DNA of 64,000 nucleotides, taken from assembly GCA_937928595.1 (NCBI GenBank), contig CALGJV010000009.1:62001-126000 (forward strand), written 5' to 3'. Below the pieces are notes generated by a model that was not told the DNA's origin, made no database searches, and saw only the letters and a list, made by a program, of their open reading frames with translations. Positions within the stretch are counted from its first letter, which is position 1. Each line of letters opens with the position of its first letter. Shown here in pieces: positions 9,107-17,423 of the stretch. The position numbers and the translations under genes were made by a program. This DNA comes from an uncultured Phycisphaerae bacterium. GTDB taxonomy: Bacteria > Planctomycetota > Phycisphaerae > UBA1845 > Fen-1342.

Positions 9107-9224
9107 GCAGTAGCGGCTGGGCTGGGCTCGCGCGCACGCGGCCGGGTGCTCGGATCACCCGGCGCCGCAGCGCCACCCGGATGCGCGCATTTCCCGCGCC
9201 CACCGCACCTTGCGAGTCTCAACC

Positions 9225-11576
9225 ATGCAGCGGACACCTTGTCGGCCGACACTCATGCGGGGCGGTCTCGTAACCCTGACAGTCGCCCTCGCGTCGTCGC
9301 TGACCGCCTCGGGTCAGATCATCATCGATAACACCGATCCGGGTTTCACGGTACTGTCGAACTCGTGGTCCACCGGAACCACCGCGCCCGGCCACTGGGG
9401 CGACAACTATCGCTTCCGCAACACGACCGCGACGGGCGCGACGTTCGGCGAGGTCGAGTGGCGCGCAAACCTGCCCGCGGCCGGCGCGTACGAAGTCGCG
9501 ATTTATTACCCGCAGGGCACCAACCGCGCCACCGATGCGCCGTTCACCGTGCATCACGCCGCGGGCGACACGACCCTTCTCATCAACCAGCAGATCAACG
9601 GCGGCCAATGGGTCGTGCTCGGCACGTTCACGTTCGCCGCCGGCACAGTCGGCTCGGTCTCGCTGAGCAACGCGGCGTCCGCCAGCGTCGTGATCGCCGA
9701 CGCCGTGGCCTTCACGCCGCAGACCGGCACGGTGCAGCTCTCCATGGCGGTCAGCCCGGTCGGCTGGGGTACGACCACGCCCGCGCCGGGCGGGCCGTAC
9801 CCGCGGCCCCTCAACGAAATCGTGGCAATCACCGCTTCCGCGTACCCCGGCTACGAGTTCCACCACTGGGAAGTGTCGGCGGGCGTGGGCCCGGCCGATC
9901 CGACCCAGCCGAGCACGACGGTGCGGATGGACGTGAGCAAGACCGTCACGGCCGTGTTCGTGGAGCAGGCGGCGCCGGAGCCCGAGTTCCGCGCGTTCTG
10001 GGCGGACGCGTTCCACGCGGGCTTCAAGAGCGCCGCGGAGATTGACACGATGATCGGCTGGGCCCTGGCCGGCAATTACAACGCGATCATTGCCGAGGTC
10101 CTCGCCTTCCAGGATCGGACCGGCAGCGGCCACGGCGCCTACTGGAACTCGGCCCTGGTGCCGAAGGCCACCGACGTCAGCCCCCCCGGCTTCGACCCGC
10201 TGGCCTACCTCGTGCAGCGCGCCCATCAATACGGCATCGAAGTGCATTGCTGGCTCGTCGCGTTTCGCGTGAGTGCGGCCTGGCCGCCTGCGGGCAACAG
10301 CATCGTCGCCGCCCACCCGGAATGGCTGATGGTGCCGCAAGCCGCGATCGGCACGATCGCGAAGGTCGGATCGTACTACACGCTTGATGCGGGCTCGCCG
10401 GGCGCACAGGACTACCTGATGAGCATCGTCCGCGAGCTGGTGAGCAACTACGAGATCGACGGCATCCACTGGGACTACATCCGCTACACGCAGACGGACG
10501 CGGGCTATCCCAGCGACCCGAATTACGCCGGCTCGTCGCTCAAGCGCTTCCAGGCCATCACCGGCTACAGCGGCGTGCCCGCCCCCACCGGCGTCCCGGC
10601 CTGGGACGACTTCCGCCGCCGGACGATCAGCGAGTTCGTGCGGCGCGCGCTGTTCGAAACCGCCGTCACGCCGAGCGCGCGCCAGCCGCTGCGGCACACC
10701 GCCGCGTTGGTGACGTGGTACCCCGCCAACACCGACTTCACCCAGACCAATCCGTACAAGCTGTTCTGCGACTGGCGAGACTGGCAGGCCCGCGGCTACC
10801 TCGACGCGACCGTGCCGATGTGCTACTTCGACGAGGCCTCGTACGGCGCGACGTATCGCGCCTGGGTGACCAACAGCGTCAACTGGGCCAACGCCTCCGG
10901 CCGCCACACCTACATCGGCCCCGGCCTCTACCTGAACACCTTCGCGGACAGCCTCGCGCAGATGCAGTACAGCCGCGCCGCGGGCGCTCACGGGCACAGC
11001 ACCTACTCGTACACCGCCACGAACGACGCCGGAACGCCGTGGTCCAATTGGTACGGCTACGTGGCGGCGAACTTCTTCACGCAGCCGACGCCGCCGCCGG
11101 CCATGCCGTGGCGCGATCCGGCCACGGCCACCGAGGGCTACATTTACGGCCGCGTCGCGGACGGTCTGACCGGCGCTCCGCTGGACAACGTGGCGGTGCG
11201 GCTCGGCGGCGTCAGCGTGGCGCAGACCGACGGCGCGGGGTACTTCCTCGTGCCGCATGTCGCCACGCCGGTCGGCGGCGCGACGGTCGCGCTGAGCGTC
11301 AACTGCCCCGCCGGCGGCGGTACGGTGAGCCGCCCCGCGGTGCGGGTGCTGCCGGCGGGCTTCACCGAGGCCAACTTCGGTTGCGGCGCGTGGCTGCCGG
11401 GCGATATCGACGTGGACGGCGATGTCGATGGCGCCGACGGAAACCGCTTCCTGAAGTGCATGCTCGGCCCCGGCGTCGGTCCGCCGCCGCCCGGCTGCGA
11501 CCTGTTCGACCTCGACGCCGACGGCGACATCGACCTCGCCGATTTCAGCGTCGTCCAGCTCGCAATCGGCCAGTAA
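9225..11576 (+). CDS. Secreted GHL10-type glycoside hydrolase with dockerin module
   Basis: 783 residues from ATG 9225; an in-frame TTG (9210) and an ATG (9255) are alternatives, none with a clear Shine-Dalgarno site. Order of parts: signal peptide ending at TASG-Q; a golvesin/xanthan-lyase-type beta domain (IIDNTDPGFTVLSNSW... YHPQGT-like strands) to about residue 165; a bacterial repeat domain (YPGYEFHHWEVSAG, KTVTAVF) to about 255; a TIM-barrel GHL10/DUF187 domain (EFRAFWADAFHAGFKS, DGIHWDYIRYTQ, VPMCYFDEASY) to about 620; a carboxypeptidase-regulatory-like beta domain (EGYIYGRVADGLTGAPL); and a C-terminal pair of D-rich Ca loops (GDIDVDGDVDGAD, DLDADGDIDLAD). The family acts on bacterial or plant polysaccharides; the exact glycan is not predictable. 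The DGIHWDYIRY segment is the usual conserved core. Confidence 0.8.
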   Translation: MQRTPCRPTLMRGGLVTLTVALASSLTASGQIIIDNTDPGFTVLSNSWSTGTTAPGHWGDNYRFRNTTATGATFGEVEWRANLPAAGAYEVAIYYPQGTNRATDAPFTVHHAAGDTTLLINQQINGGQWVVLGTFTFAAGTVGSVSLSNAASASVVIADAVAFTPQTGTVQLSMAVSPVGWGTTTPAPGGPYPRPLNEIVAITASAYPGYEFHHWEVSAGVGPADPTQPSTTVRMDVSKTVTAVFVEQAAPEPEFRAFWADAFHAGFKSAAEIDTMIGWALAGNYNAIIAEVLAFQDRTGSGHGAYWNSALVPKATDVSPPGFDPLAYLVQRAHQYGIEVHCWLVAFRVSAAWPPAGNSIVAAHPEWLMVPQAAIGTIAKVGSYYTLDAGSPGAQDYLMSIVRELVSNYEIDGIHWDYIRYTQTDAGYPSDPNYAGSSLKRFQAITGYSGVPAPTGVPAWDDFRRRTISEFVRRALFETAVTPSARQPLRHTAALVTWYPANTDFTQTNPYKLFCDWRDWQARGYLDATVPMCYFDEASYGATYRAWVTNSVNWANASGRHTYIGPGLYLNTFADSLAQMQYSRAAGAHGHSTYSYTATNDAGTPWSNWYGYVAANFFTQPTPPPAMPWRDPATATEGYIYGRVADGLTGAPLDNVAVRLGGVSVAQTDGAGYFLVPHVATPVGGATVALSVNCPAGGGTVSRPAVRVLPAGFTEANFGCGAWLPGDIDVDGDVDGADGNRFLKCMLGPGVGPPPPGCDLFDLDADGDIDLADFSVVQLAIGQ

Positions 11577-11640
11577 CCGACCGCACGCGGATCGCACACA
11601 GGCCCCGCGCCCGCCCCCGACGGGCGTTGCGCCGGCGTGC

Positions 11641-11646
11641 TACGAT
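11641..11646 (+). promoter_or_regulatory. -10-like hexamer of a leaderless promoter (U32 gene)
   Basis: TACGAT, then six bases, then the ATG at 11653. There is no Shine-Dalgarno sequence in the interval. The transcript would start at about the start codon. Confidence 0.45.
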
Positions 11647-11652
11647 GCGCCG

Positions 11653-14427
11653 ATGACCGCCCCTTCGTGCGCCGCCGCACCCGAGCTGCTCGCCCCCGCC
11701 GGCGACTGGCCCGCGCTGCGCGCCGCCGTCGCGGCCGGCGCCGACGCGGTGTACTTCGGGCTGGGCACGTTCAACGCGCGCCGCCGCGCCCGGAACTTCA
11801 CCGTCGAGTCCCTCCCCGAGGTGCTCGGCTTCCTCCACGAGCGCCGCGTCCGCGGCTACGTCACGCTCAACACGCTCATCTTCCCCGACGAGCTCGGCGC
11901 GGCCGTCGCGCAGGTGCGGGCGCTCGCGGCCGCGGGCGCCGACGCCGTCATCGTGCAGGACGTCGGGCTGATTCCGCTGATCCGCCGCCTCGCCCCATCG
12001 CTGCCGATCCACGCCTCCACGCAGATGACGCAGACCGAGCCCGAGGGGCTGGCGCTGCTGGCCGCGTGGGGCGTCGGCCGCGCGATCCTGGCGCGGGAGC
12101 TGACGCTGCCGGAGCTGGCGGCGATCGTGCGCGCCGCCCCGCTGCCCGTGGAGGTCTTCGTTCACGGCGCGCTGTGCATCTCCTACAGCGGCCAGTGTCT
12201 GGCCAGCGAGGCGCTGTGGGGCCGCAGCGGCAACCGCGGCCTGTGCGGGCAGGCCTGCCGCCTGCCCTGGACGCTCGTCGTCGACAACCGCCCGGTCGGA
12301 CCGGCTGCCCGCGCCTACCCGCTCAGCCCGCGCGATCTCGCAACCCTGGACCGGCTGCCGGAGCTGGTCGCGCTCGGCGTCGCCGCGCTGAAGATCGAAG
12401 GCCGCCTCAAGGACGCCGCGTACGTCGCCGCGGTCACGCGGGCTTACCGCGCCGCGCTCGACCGCGCGTGTGCCGGCGGCGCGCCGACATTGCCGCCCGA
12501 AGTCGCGCGCGATCTGGCCCACACCTTCTCACGCGGAACCGGCCCGGGCTTCCTCGCCGGGGTCGACCACGGGCGTCTGGTCGAAGGGCGGACGCCCGGG
12601 CGGCGCGGCCTGTTGCTCGGCCAAGTTACCACCGTCACACCGCGCGGCGTCGTGCTCGTGCTGGCGACGCCCGCCGCATCGACCGCGGACCTGCCGATCA
12701 AACCCGGCGACGGGGTCGTCTTCGAGCAGGTCCCGACAGACGCCGACGCCCCCGGTGGGCGCGTGTACGCGGTTCGGCCGGCGACGGCGACCGAGGCGAC
12801 GCGACCCGCGGGCCGGGGGGCCCCGTCGAAGGGGACCGTCCGCAGCCGGCCGCACGCCGACGCCGCTGTCCATCGCGTGGAGCTGGAGTTCGGGCGCGAA
12901 GACATCGAACTCGCCCGCGTCGCCCCCGGCGCGCGCGTCTGGAAAACCGACGACCCGGCGGTCCGTCGGCGTCTGGAGCGCTTCGGTGCGGAGAGCGGTT
13001 TCACGCGGCGGATCCCGGTGCATGCCGAGGTGACGGTGTGCCCCGCGGCCGCACCGGTCGGAAGCTGGAACCTCACGCTTACGCTGCGCTCGGATGACGT
13101 GCTCGCCGTGCGCGTCGCCGCGCCCGAGCCGCTGGCGCCGGCCCGCACGCAGCCGCTGACGCGCGCCGCCCTCCGTACCCAGCTCGACCGCCTCGGTGAC
13201 ACGCCCTTCGCACTCGCGGGCGTCGCGCTGCTCGCGGAGGGCCAACCGGCGGAAAGCGTCCCGGTCATGCTGCCGCGCAGTGTGCTCAACGAGCTGCGCC
13301 GCGCGGCGGCCGCGGAACTGCGGGGCCGGCTGGCGGAACGGCACCGGCACGCCGTCGCGGACATCGATGCGGTAGCGGTGGAACGGGCCGCGCTGCGCGC
13401 CGTGCCCGCACCGGCCGACGCGCACGCGCCGCGCCTGCACGTGCTGGTCCGCACCCCCGCGCAGCTCGCCGCGGCGCGGGCGTGGCAGGCGGACCGGCCG
13501 GAGACCGCGGGCGACGCCTACGTGGATTTCGGGCGACCGGCGGACTGGACCGCGCTGCACGCCGCCGCCCCGGGCGTCGGCCTCGCGACGCCGCGGATCG
13601 TGCACCCCGGCGAGTGGGACCGGATCGCCCGCGCGCTGCCCCGCGCCCGGGGGCCGGTGCTCGTCCGCACGCTCGGCGCCCTGCGCCGGCTGCGGGAGCA
13701 CACCCCGGACCGCCGCCTCGTGGGCGACGCGTCGCTGAACGCCGCCAACGAAATCGGTGCCGGCGTGCTGCGGGCGGCCGGCCTGGCCCGCGTAACGCCC
13801 GCGGCCGATCTCACGTTCCGGCAACTCCGCCTGCTGCTCGACGCCGCCCCGCCCACCGCTTGCGAGGTCGTGGTGCATCAGCATCTGCCGCTCTTACACA
13901 CGCGGCATTGCCTGCTCGCCGGCGCGGCCGCCGACGCCGCGGGCGAAGATCCGACGGACGCCGCCCCGGCTTGCTGCCGCAGCCCGTCGCCGATCCCGTG
14001 CGCAGCGCGGGCCGCGACGCGGTACGGTCGTCCCCCGTGCGACGGGCCGCCGGTGCGGCTGCGCGACCGCAACGGCGTCGATCATGTCGTCTGGGTCGAT
14101 GCGCTCGGGCGCAGCACCGTCTTTCACGGCGCGGCGCAGTCGGCGGCCGAGTATGTCCCGCAACTGCTCGCGCTCGGTGTGCGCGACTTCCGCATCGAGC
14201 TGCTCGAGGAGCCGCCGGATGCAGCAACGCGGCTGCTGGACGCTTACGCGGCGCTGCTGACCGGAACGCGGCCGCCGGCCGACGTGCTGGACGCGGTGCG
14301 CGCGGCGACGCCCGCCGGCGTCACGCGCGGCACGTGGGCGCGCGAGGAGCCCGCGCAGCCGGACGAGCTACGGGCACCCCGCGCGATGCGGGAGCGCGGG
14401 ACCTCTGCCGGTCCTCGACGAATGTGA
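11653..14427 (+). CDS. U32 peptidase family protein (RlhA/TrhP-like) with DUF3656-type extension
   Basis: 924 residues. The N-terminus PELLAPAGDWPALRAAVAAG and GADAVYFGLGTFNARRRA are hallmarks of the U32 collagenase-like family. VEVFVHGALCISYSGQCLAS and NRGLCGQACRLPW give the conserved Cys cluster (C..C..C) and ALKIEGRLKDAAYV the conserved core. E. coli members of this family (RlhA, TrhP) are needed for hydroxylation of 23S rRNA or tRNA rather than proteolysis, so an RNA-modification role is the better guess. The C-terminal half fits the extra domain of the long, RlhA-type proteins, with a second incomplete barrel-like stretch and a CCRSP-type Cys pair. No ribosome-binding site is present; a leaderless start is likely. 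The gene converges on the fumarylacetoacetase gene. Confidence 0.82.
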   Translation: MTAPSCAAAPELLAPAGDWPALRAAVAAGADAVYFGLGTFNARRRARNFTVESLPEVLGFLHERRVRGYVTLNTLIFPDELGAAVAQVRALAAAGADAVIVQDVGLIPLIRRLAPSLPIHASTQMTQTEPEGLALLAAWGVGRAILARELTLPELAAIVRAAPLPVEVFVHGALCISYSGQCLASEALWGRSGNRGLCGQACRLPWTLVVDNRPVGPAARAYPLSPRDLATLDRLPELVALGVAALKIEGRLKDAAYVAAVTRAYRAALDRACAGGAPTLPPEVARDLAHTFSRGTGPGFLAGVDHGRLVEGRTPGRRGLLLGQVTTVTPRGVVLVLATPAASTADLPIKPGDGVVFEQVPTDADAPGGRVYAVRPATATEATRPAGRGAPSKGTVRSRPHADAAVHRVELEFGREDIELARVAPGARVWKTDDPAVRRRLERFGAESGFTRRIPVHAEVTVCPAAAPVGSWNLTLTLRSDDVLAVRVAAPEPLAPARTQPLTRAALRTQLDRLGDTPFALAGVALLAEGQPAESVPVMLPRSVLNELRRAAAAELRGRLAERHRHAVADIDAVAVERAALRAVPAPADAHAPRLHVLVRTPAQLAAARAWQADRPETAGDAYVDFGRPADWTALHAAAPGVGLATPRIVHPGEWDRIARALPRARGPVLVRTLGALRRLREHTPDRRLVGDASLNAANEIGAGVLRAAGLARVTPAADLTFRQLRLLLDAAPPTACEVVVHQHLPLLHTRHCLLAGAAADAAGEDPTDAAPACCRSPSPIPCAARAATRYGRPPCDGPPVRLRDRNGVDHVVWVDALGRSTVFHGAAQSAAEYVPQLLALGVRDFRIELLEEPPDAATRLLDAYAALLTGTRPPADVLDAVRAATPAGVTRGTWAREEPAQPDELRAPRAMRERGTSAGPRRM

Positions 14428-14504
14428 CCGCGGGGCGAAGCGACCGCCTCTCGGCAAACCACGCACTGGGGGCCGGACGCGGCGGCCACGCGGGCTGCGG
14501 CGGA

Positions 14505-15800
14505 TCAGCTCGCGGCCAGCACCGTCCCCCGGCATTCGCCGAAACCGATGCGGTAGTCCGGCCCTTCGCAGTAGCCGCGCAGGATGACCGTGTCGCCGTC
14601 CGCGAGAAACGCGCGGGTCGTGCCGTCCGGCAGGGCCACCGGCAGCGCGCCGCGCTCCGTGATCTCGAGCAGACACCCGCACGGGCTCGGGAGCACCCCG
14701 GGCGGGCCCGGTGGCCCGCTCACCGTGCCGCCGGCGAGCAGGTCGCCCGGCCGCAGGTTGCACCCCCCCGCAGTGTGGTGCGCGATCATCTGCACCGGCG
14801 ACCAGTACAGCTCGCGGAGATTCGTGCGCGTCAGCAGCACCGGGACGCCGCCGCCGGCCGGCACGAGCTCCGCCTCCAGCCGCACGTCGTACGCCTGCGG
14901 GCCCTTCGTCCGCAGATAGGGCAGCGGCTCGGGCTCCTGCGCCGGGCCGGGGCAGCGGAACGGCTCGAGCGCCGCCGGCGTCACGACCCACGGCGACACG
15001 CTCGTCGCGAAGTTCTTGCCCAGAAACGGCCCGAGCGGCACGTACTCCCACTGCTGAACGTCGCGGGCACTCCAGTCGTTGACCAGCACAAAGCCGAAGA
15101 TCTGGTGCGGCGCGCGCGCGACCGCCACGGGCTCGCCCAACGCATTGCCCCGCCCGATGAACCAGCCGACCTCCAGCTCGTAGTCGAGCTCGCGCGTCGG
15201 CCCGAAGACCGGCGCGTCGGCCCCCGCCGGGCGGTACTGCCCCCGCGGACGGCGGATCGGCGTGCCGCTGACCACGACGGAGCTCGCGCGGCCGTGGTAG
15301 CCGATGGGCAGGTGCGGGTACTGCGGCGGCAGCGCGGCCTGCGCCCCGCGGAAGATGCGCCCGACGTGCTCGGCATGATGCCGCGACGCGTAGAAGTCGG
15401 TGTAGTCGCCGATGGCGCAGGGCAGCAGCAGCTCGGCGTCGGCCGCCCATACGAATACCTGGTCCCGCAAGGCCACGTCGTCGCGCAGCGTCGGCTCGTC
15501 GTGCCGCAGCAGCCGACTCAGCTGCGTCCGCACGGCCCGCCACGCGGCCGGGCCCGCGGCCATCAGCGGGCCGAGCGTCGGCCGGGCGAGGACCGGTCCG
15601 GCAACGTCCGGGACTTGAAGCAGGCCGCGTTCCTCGAGCACGGCCAGGTCGACGATCCAGTCGCCGAGCGCCGCGCCGACGCGCGGGGCGTCGCCCGGCT
15701 GCGGCCGAAACACGCCGTAGGGCAGATTCTGAATCGGAAAGTCGCCGTCCGGCGCGATGTCGAGGAACGAGCGCAGAGCGGGGTCAACGGTCGGGTCCAT
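14505..15800 (-). CDS. fahA: Fumarylacetoacetase
   Basis: 431 residues, the usual length for this enzyme, which hydrolyses 4-fumarylacetoacetate to fumarate and acetoacetate, the last step of tyrosine/homogentisate breakdown. The short N-terminal SH3-like domain (FPIQNLPYGVFRP) precedes the catalytic barrel. Recognisable pieces are IGDYTDFYASRHHAEHVG (metal Asp and catalytic His), REYE-type ELDYELEVGWFIG (metal Glu), NDWSARDVQQWEYVPLGPF and the closing GTVSGP. The start MDPTVDP at 15800 is preferred over upstream in-frame codons because GGAG lies eight bases before it and the upstream residues are Arg-rich shadow. No other tyrosine-degradation gene is in the window. Confidence 0.92.
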   Translation of the reverse strand: MDPTVDPALRSFLDIAPDGDFPIQNLPYGVFRPQPGDAPRVGAALGDWIVDLAVLEERGLLQVPDVAGPVLARPTLGPLMAAGPAAWRAVRTQLSRLLRHDEPTLRDDVALRDQVFVWAADAELLLPCAIGDYTDFYASRHHAEHVGRIFRGAQAALPPQYPHLPIGYHGRASSVVVSGTPIRRPRGQYRPAGADAPVFGPTRELDYELEVGWFIGRGNALGEPVAVARAPHQIFGFVLVNDWSARDVQQWEYVPLGPFLGKNFATSVSPWVVTPAALEPFRCPGPAQEPEPLPYLRTKGPQAYDVRLEAELVPAGGGVPVLLTRTNLRELYWSPVQMIAHHTAGGCNLRPGDLLAGGTVSGPPGPPGVLPSPCGCLLEITERGALPVALPDGTTRAFLADGDTVILRGYCEGPDYRIGFGECRGTVLAAS

Positions 15801-15906
15801 TCGCGGGCTCCGTATTCCGAGGAGCGCGAAGTGTAGCGGCTGCCCCCACAGGCGCCCCGTTCCCGCCGCGGCCGCGCGGGTCACCGCGAACGTCGCGGGC
15901 GCCCCA

Positions 15907-16326
15907 TCAGCTCGGGTACACGAACTCGACCGGCAGCTGCACGCCCGGGTGCAGGCTCTGCTTGACCGGGCACGTGTGGGCCGCCGCCTCGAGCCGCCGC
16001 CGGTCGTCGTCCGACAGCCGCAGCCCGGCCGGCAGCGTGATCGTCGTCCGCAGCGCACCGATGCGGCGGACGGGGGCGGCCACCATCTCCTTCACGACGC
16101 GCACGCGCGTGCCGCACAGGTCCCACCCGTGCCGCTCGGCCACCTTGCCCATGATCGTCAGCATGCACGTGCCCAGCGCCGTCGCGACGAGGTCGGTCGG
16201 CGAGAACGCCGCCCCCCGCCCGCCGTTGTCCATCGGCGCGTCGGTGACGAGCCGGCTGCCCGACGGCCCGTGCTGCGCCTCGCACTGCAACTCGCCCCGG
16301 TACCCGATCTCGATCTCGACGGACAT
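15907..16326 (-). CDS. OsmC-family peroxiredoxin-like protein
   Basis: 139 residues of the OsmC/Ohr fold. These cytoplasmic proteins reduce organic or fatty-acid hydroperoxides using two cysteines. Here Cys54 (ALGTCMLTIMG, on the central helix) and Cys119 (AAHTCPVKQSLHP) occupy the expected places, and FSPTDLVATALG is the family's helix start. The DAPMDNGGRGAAFSP region is typical of the OsmC rather than Ohr branch. GGAG stands seven bases before the start at 16326. It lies about 100 bases downstream in transcription order from the CpeT-like gene's repeat region, and just upstream of the fumarylacetoacetase gene on the same strand. Confidence 0.87.
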   Translation of the reverse strand: MSVEIEIGYRGELQCEAQHGPSGSRLVTDAPMDNGGRGAAFSPTDLVATALGTCMLTIMGKVAERHGWDLCGTRVRVVKEMVAAPVRRIGALRTTITLPAGLRLSDDDRRRLEAAAHTCPVKQSLHPGVQLPVEFVYPS

Positions 16327-16344
16327 GGCGTGGCTCCGTGAAAC

Positions 16345-16435
16345 GTCCAGTTCCCGGCTCTCGGCTGCCAGCGACCGACTTCCAGCGATCGGCTCTCAGC
16401 CACGAGGTTTCAGCGATCAGCCCTCAGCTCTCCAT
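16345..16435. repeat. Degenerate 'CAGCGATCRGCTCTCAGC' intergenic repeat
   Basis: Several imperfect copies of a unit like CAGCGATCGGCTCTCAGC follow each other (for example 16383-16400 and 16412-16430). Translated, it gives the 'SAIS.QLS' style peptide seen in many spurious database entries from intergenic repeats of this type. It separates osmC from the CpeT-like gene. I take it as a noncoding repeat, not a gene. Confidence 0.5.
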
Positions 16436-16566
16436 CCCGCCGCGCCGACACTCGCCCTCCGGCCGCCGGCGGGCGGCCTCCGGCAATCTGACGCCCGCCG
16501 CCGGCTGGCCCGCATCCCGATGCCGGGCGGCGACTCCGCGCCGTCGTCGCTCGCCGGCCGCGCACC

Positions 16567-17274
16567 TCAATCCCTCAATCCCTGCTTTGTGCCTTCGTGC
16601 CTTCGTGCCTCCGAGCCTTCTTCCTTCCGGAACTCGTACCCGCCCTTTTCCGCCCCCCAGACCTGCCGACCCTCCGCGTCGAAGCCCCGGTCCCACGTCA
16701 CCATGCGGTCCGGCCAGATCGTCGCCTCCGACGTCGCGTACCGCGCCCCTTGCAGCGTGCTCTCGCACCCCGTCCCCACCGTGCTCCCCCGAAAGCTGCC
16801 GTCCGGCTGCCGCCGCAGCACCAGCGCGCAGCCCGTCCGCGGCTGGAGCTCCTCCGGCCGCAGCGCCGCGAACCGCTCCGGCTCGCGCCACGCACCCGCC
16901 CACACCCGCGGGTCGCCCGGAAGCGTATACACCGCGCTTTCGATCGCCCCGTCCGGCCGGGCCCGCAGCCGGTACACGCGCTGCCGGTACGGCCGGTCGA
17001 GCGCCGTCGCGGCCGCCTGCTCGACGTACAGCCACGGGCCGTCGGCCCGCCCCGGCCAGATCGGCACCATGTGCAGCCGGATGTCGCGGTAGTGCTCCGG
17101 GTCGGCCGCGGCCTGGGCGGCACTGCTGAACGGGCCGGTCATCCACGCACACAACGTGCGGACGTCATCCGCGGCGGACGACGCGGCCGTAGGACCGGGC
17201 GTGCGACACCCGCCCGACAGCAGCACCGCGAGCGACACGAGCAGCGTCGTAACCGGCGGGCGACGTGAGCACAT
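16567..17274 (-). CDS. CpeT/CpcT-family lipoprotein
   Basis: 235 residues. MCSRRPPVTTLLVSLAVLLSGGC is a lipoprotein signal with lipobox LSGGC, so the protein is exported and lipidated. The body (LCAWMTGPFSSAAQA near residue 41; HMVPIWPGRADGPWLYVEQA; YRQRVYRLRA; GCALVLRRQPDGSFRGSTVG) matches the CpeT/CpcT family, known in cyanobacteria as phycobilin lyases but also spread in non-photosynthetic bacteria, where the function is unknown. No phycobiliprotein is present, so bilin attachment is not implied; a lipocalin-like barrel binding some small ligand is the safer reading. The last 20 or so codons run into an octamer repeat array (16589-16620), giving a charged tail unlike the rest. GAGGA precedes the start. 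Confidence 0.75.
   Translation of the reverse strand: MCSRRPPVTTLLVSLAVLLSGGCRTPGPTAASSAADDVRTLCAWMTGPFSSAAQAAADPEHYRDIRLHMVPIWPGRADGPWLYVEQAAATALDRPYRQRVYRLRARPDGAIESAVYTLPGDPRVWAGAWREPERFAALRPEELQPRTGCALVLRRQPDGSFRGSTVGTGCESTLQGARYATSEATIWPDRMVTWDRGFDAEGRQVWGAEKGGYEFRKEEGSEARRHEGTKQGLRD
16589..16620. repeat. Octanucleotide tandem repeat in 3' end of the CpeT-like gene
   Basis: Four tandem 8-bp units (GTGCCTTC, GTGCCTTC, GTGCCTCC, GAGCCTTC) on the plus strand, preceded by a short CAATCCCT direct repeat at 16568-16583. The array is read in the minus direction inside the final codons of the CpeT-like gene; because the unit is not a multiple of three, a change in copy number would change the C-terminus. 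Confidence 0.65.
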
Positions 17275-17423
17275 GAGCGCATCCTCGCCGCGCCCGCCGC
17301 GCCGGGACTCCTCCCGGCAATCCGCGGCGGTCGCACGGCGAACATGATGCGGCCCACGCGGCCGCGACGCCAGTCGGCGAGCCCCGGGTCGCGACGGGGA
17401 GTGGCGTCACGCGGTTGCTGCGT

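Larger units (their letters stand above)
8484..9224. other. Divergent intergenic region (741 bp), probably noncoding
   Basis: This long gap separates two divergent secreted-protein genes. It is less GC-biased than its surroundings and holds a strong hairpin at 8607-8646. A 126-codon minus-strand frame (8627-9007, GTG start) and a 156-codon plus-strand frame (8643-9113) are open, but neither has a ribosome-binding site or recognisable motif, and they use the same wobble positions, so I do not call either. A -10-like TATGAT lies at 9101-9106. Confidence 0.5.

Noticed and set aside
8643-9113. 156-codon plus-strand frame
   Set aside because: Starts within the hairpin arm, no ribosome-binding site, composition unlike neighbours.
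16338-17129. 263-codon plus-strand frame over the repeat region
   Set aside because: Product is a translation of the SAIS-type and octamer repeats and of the antisense of the CpeT-like gene.
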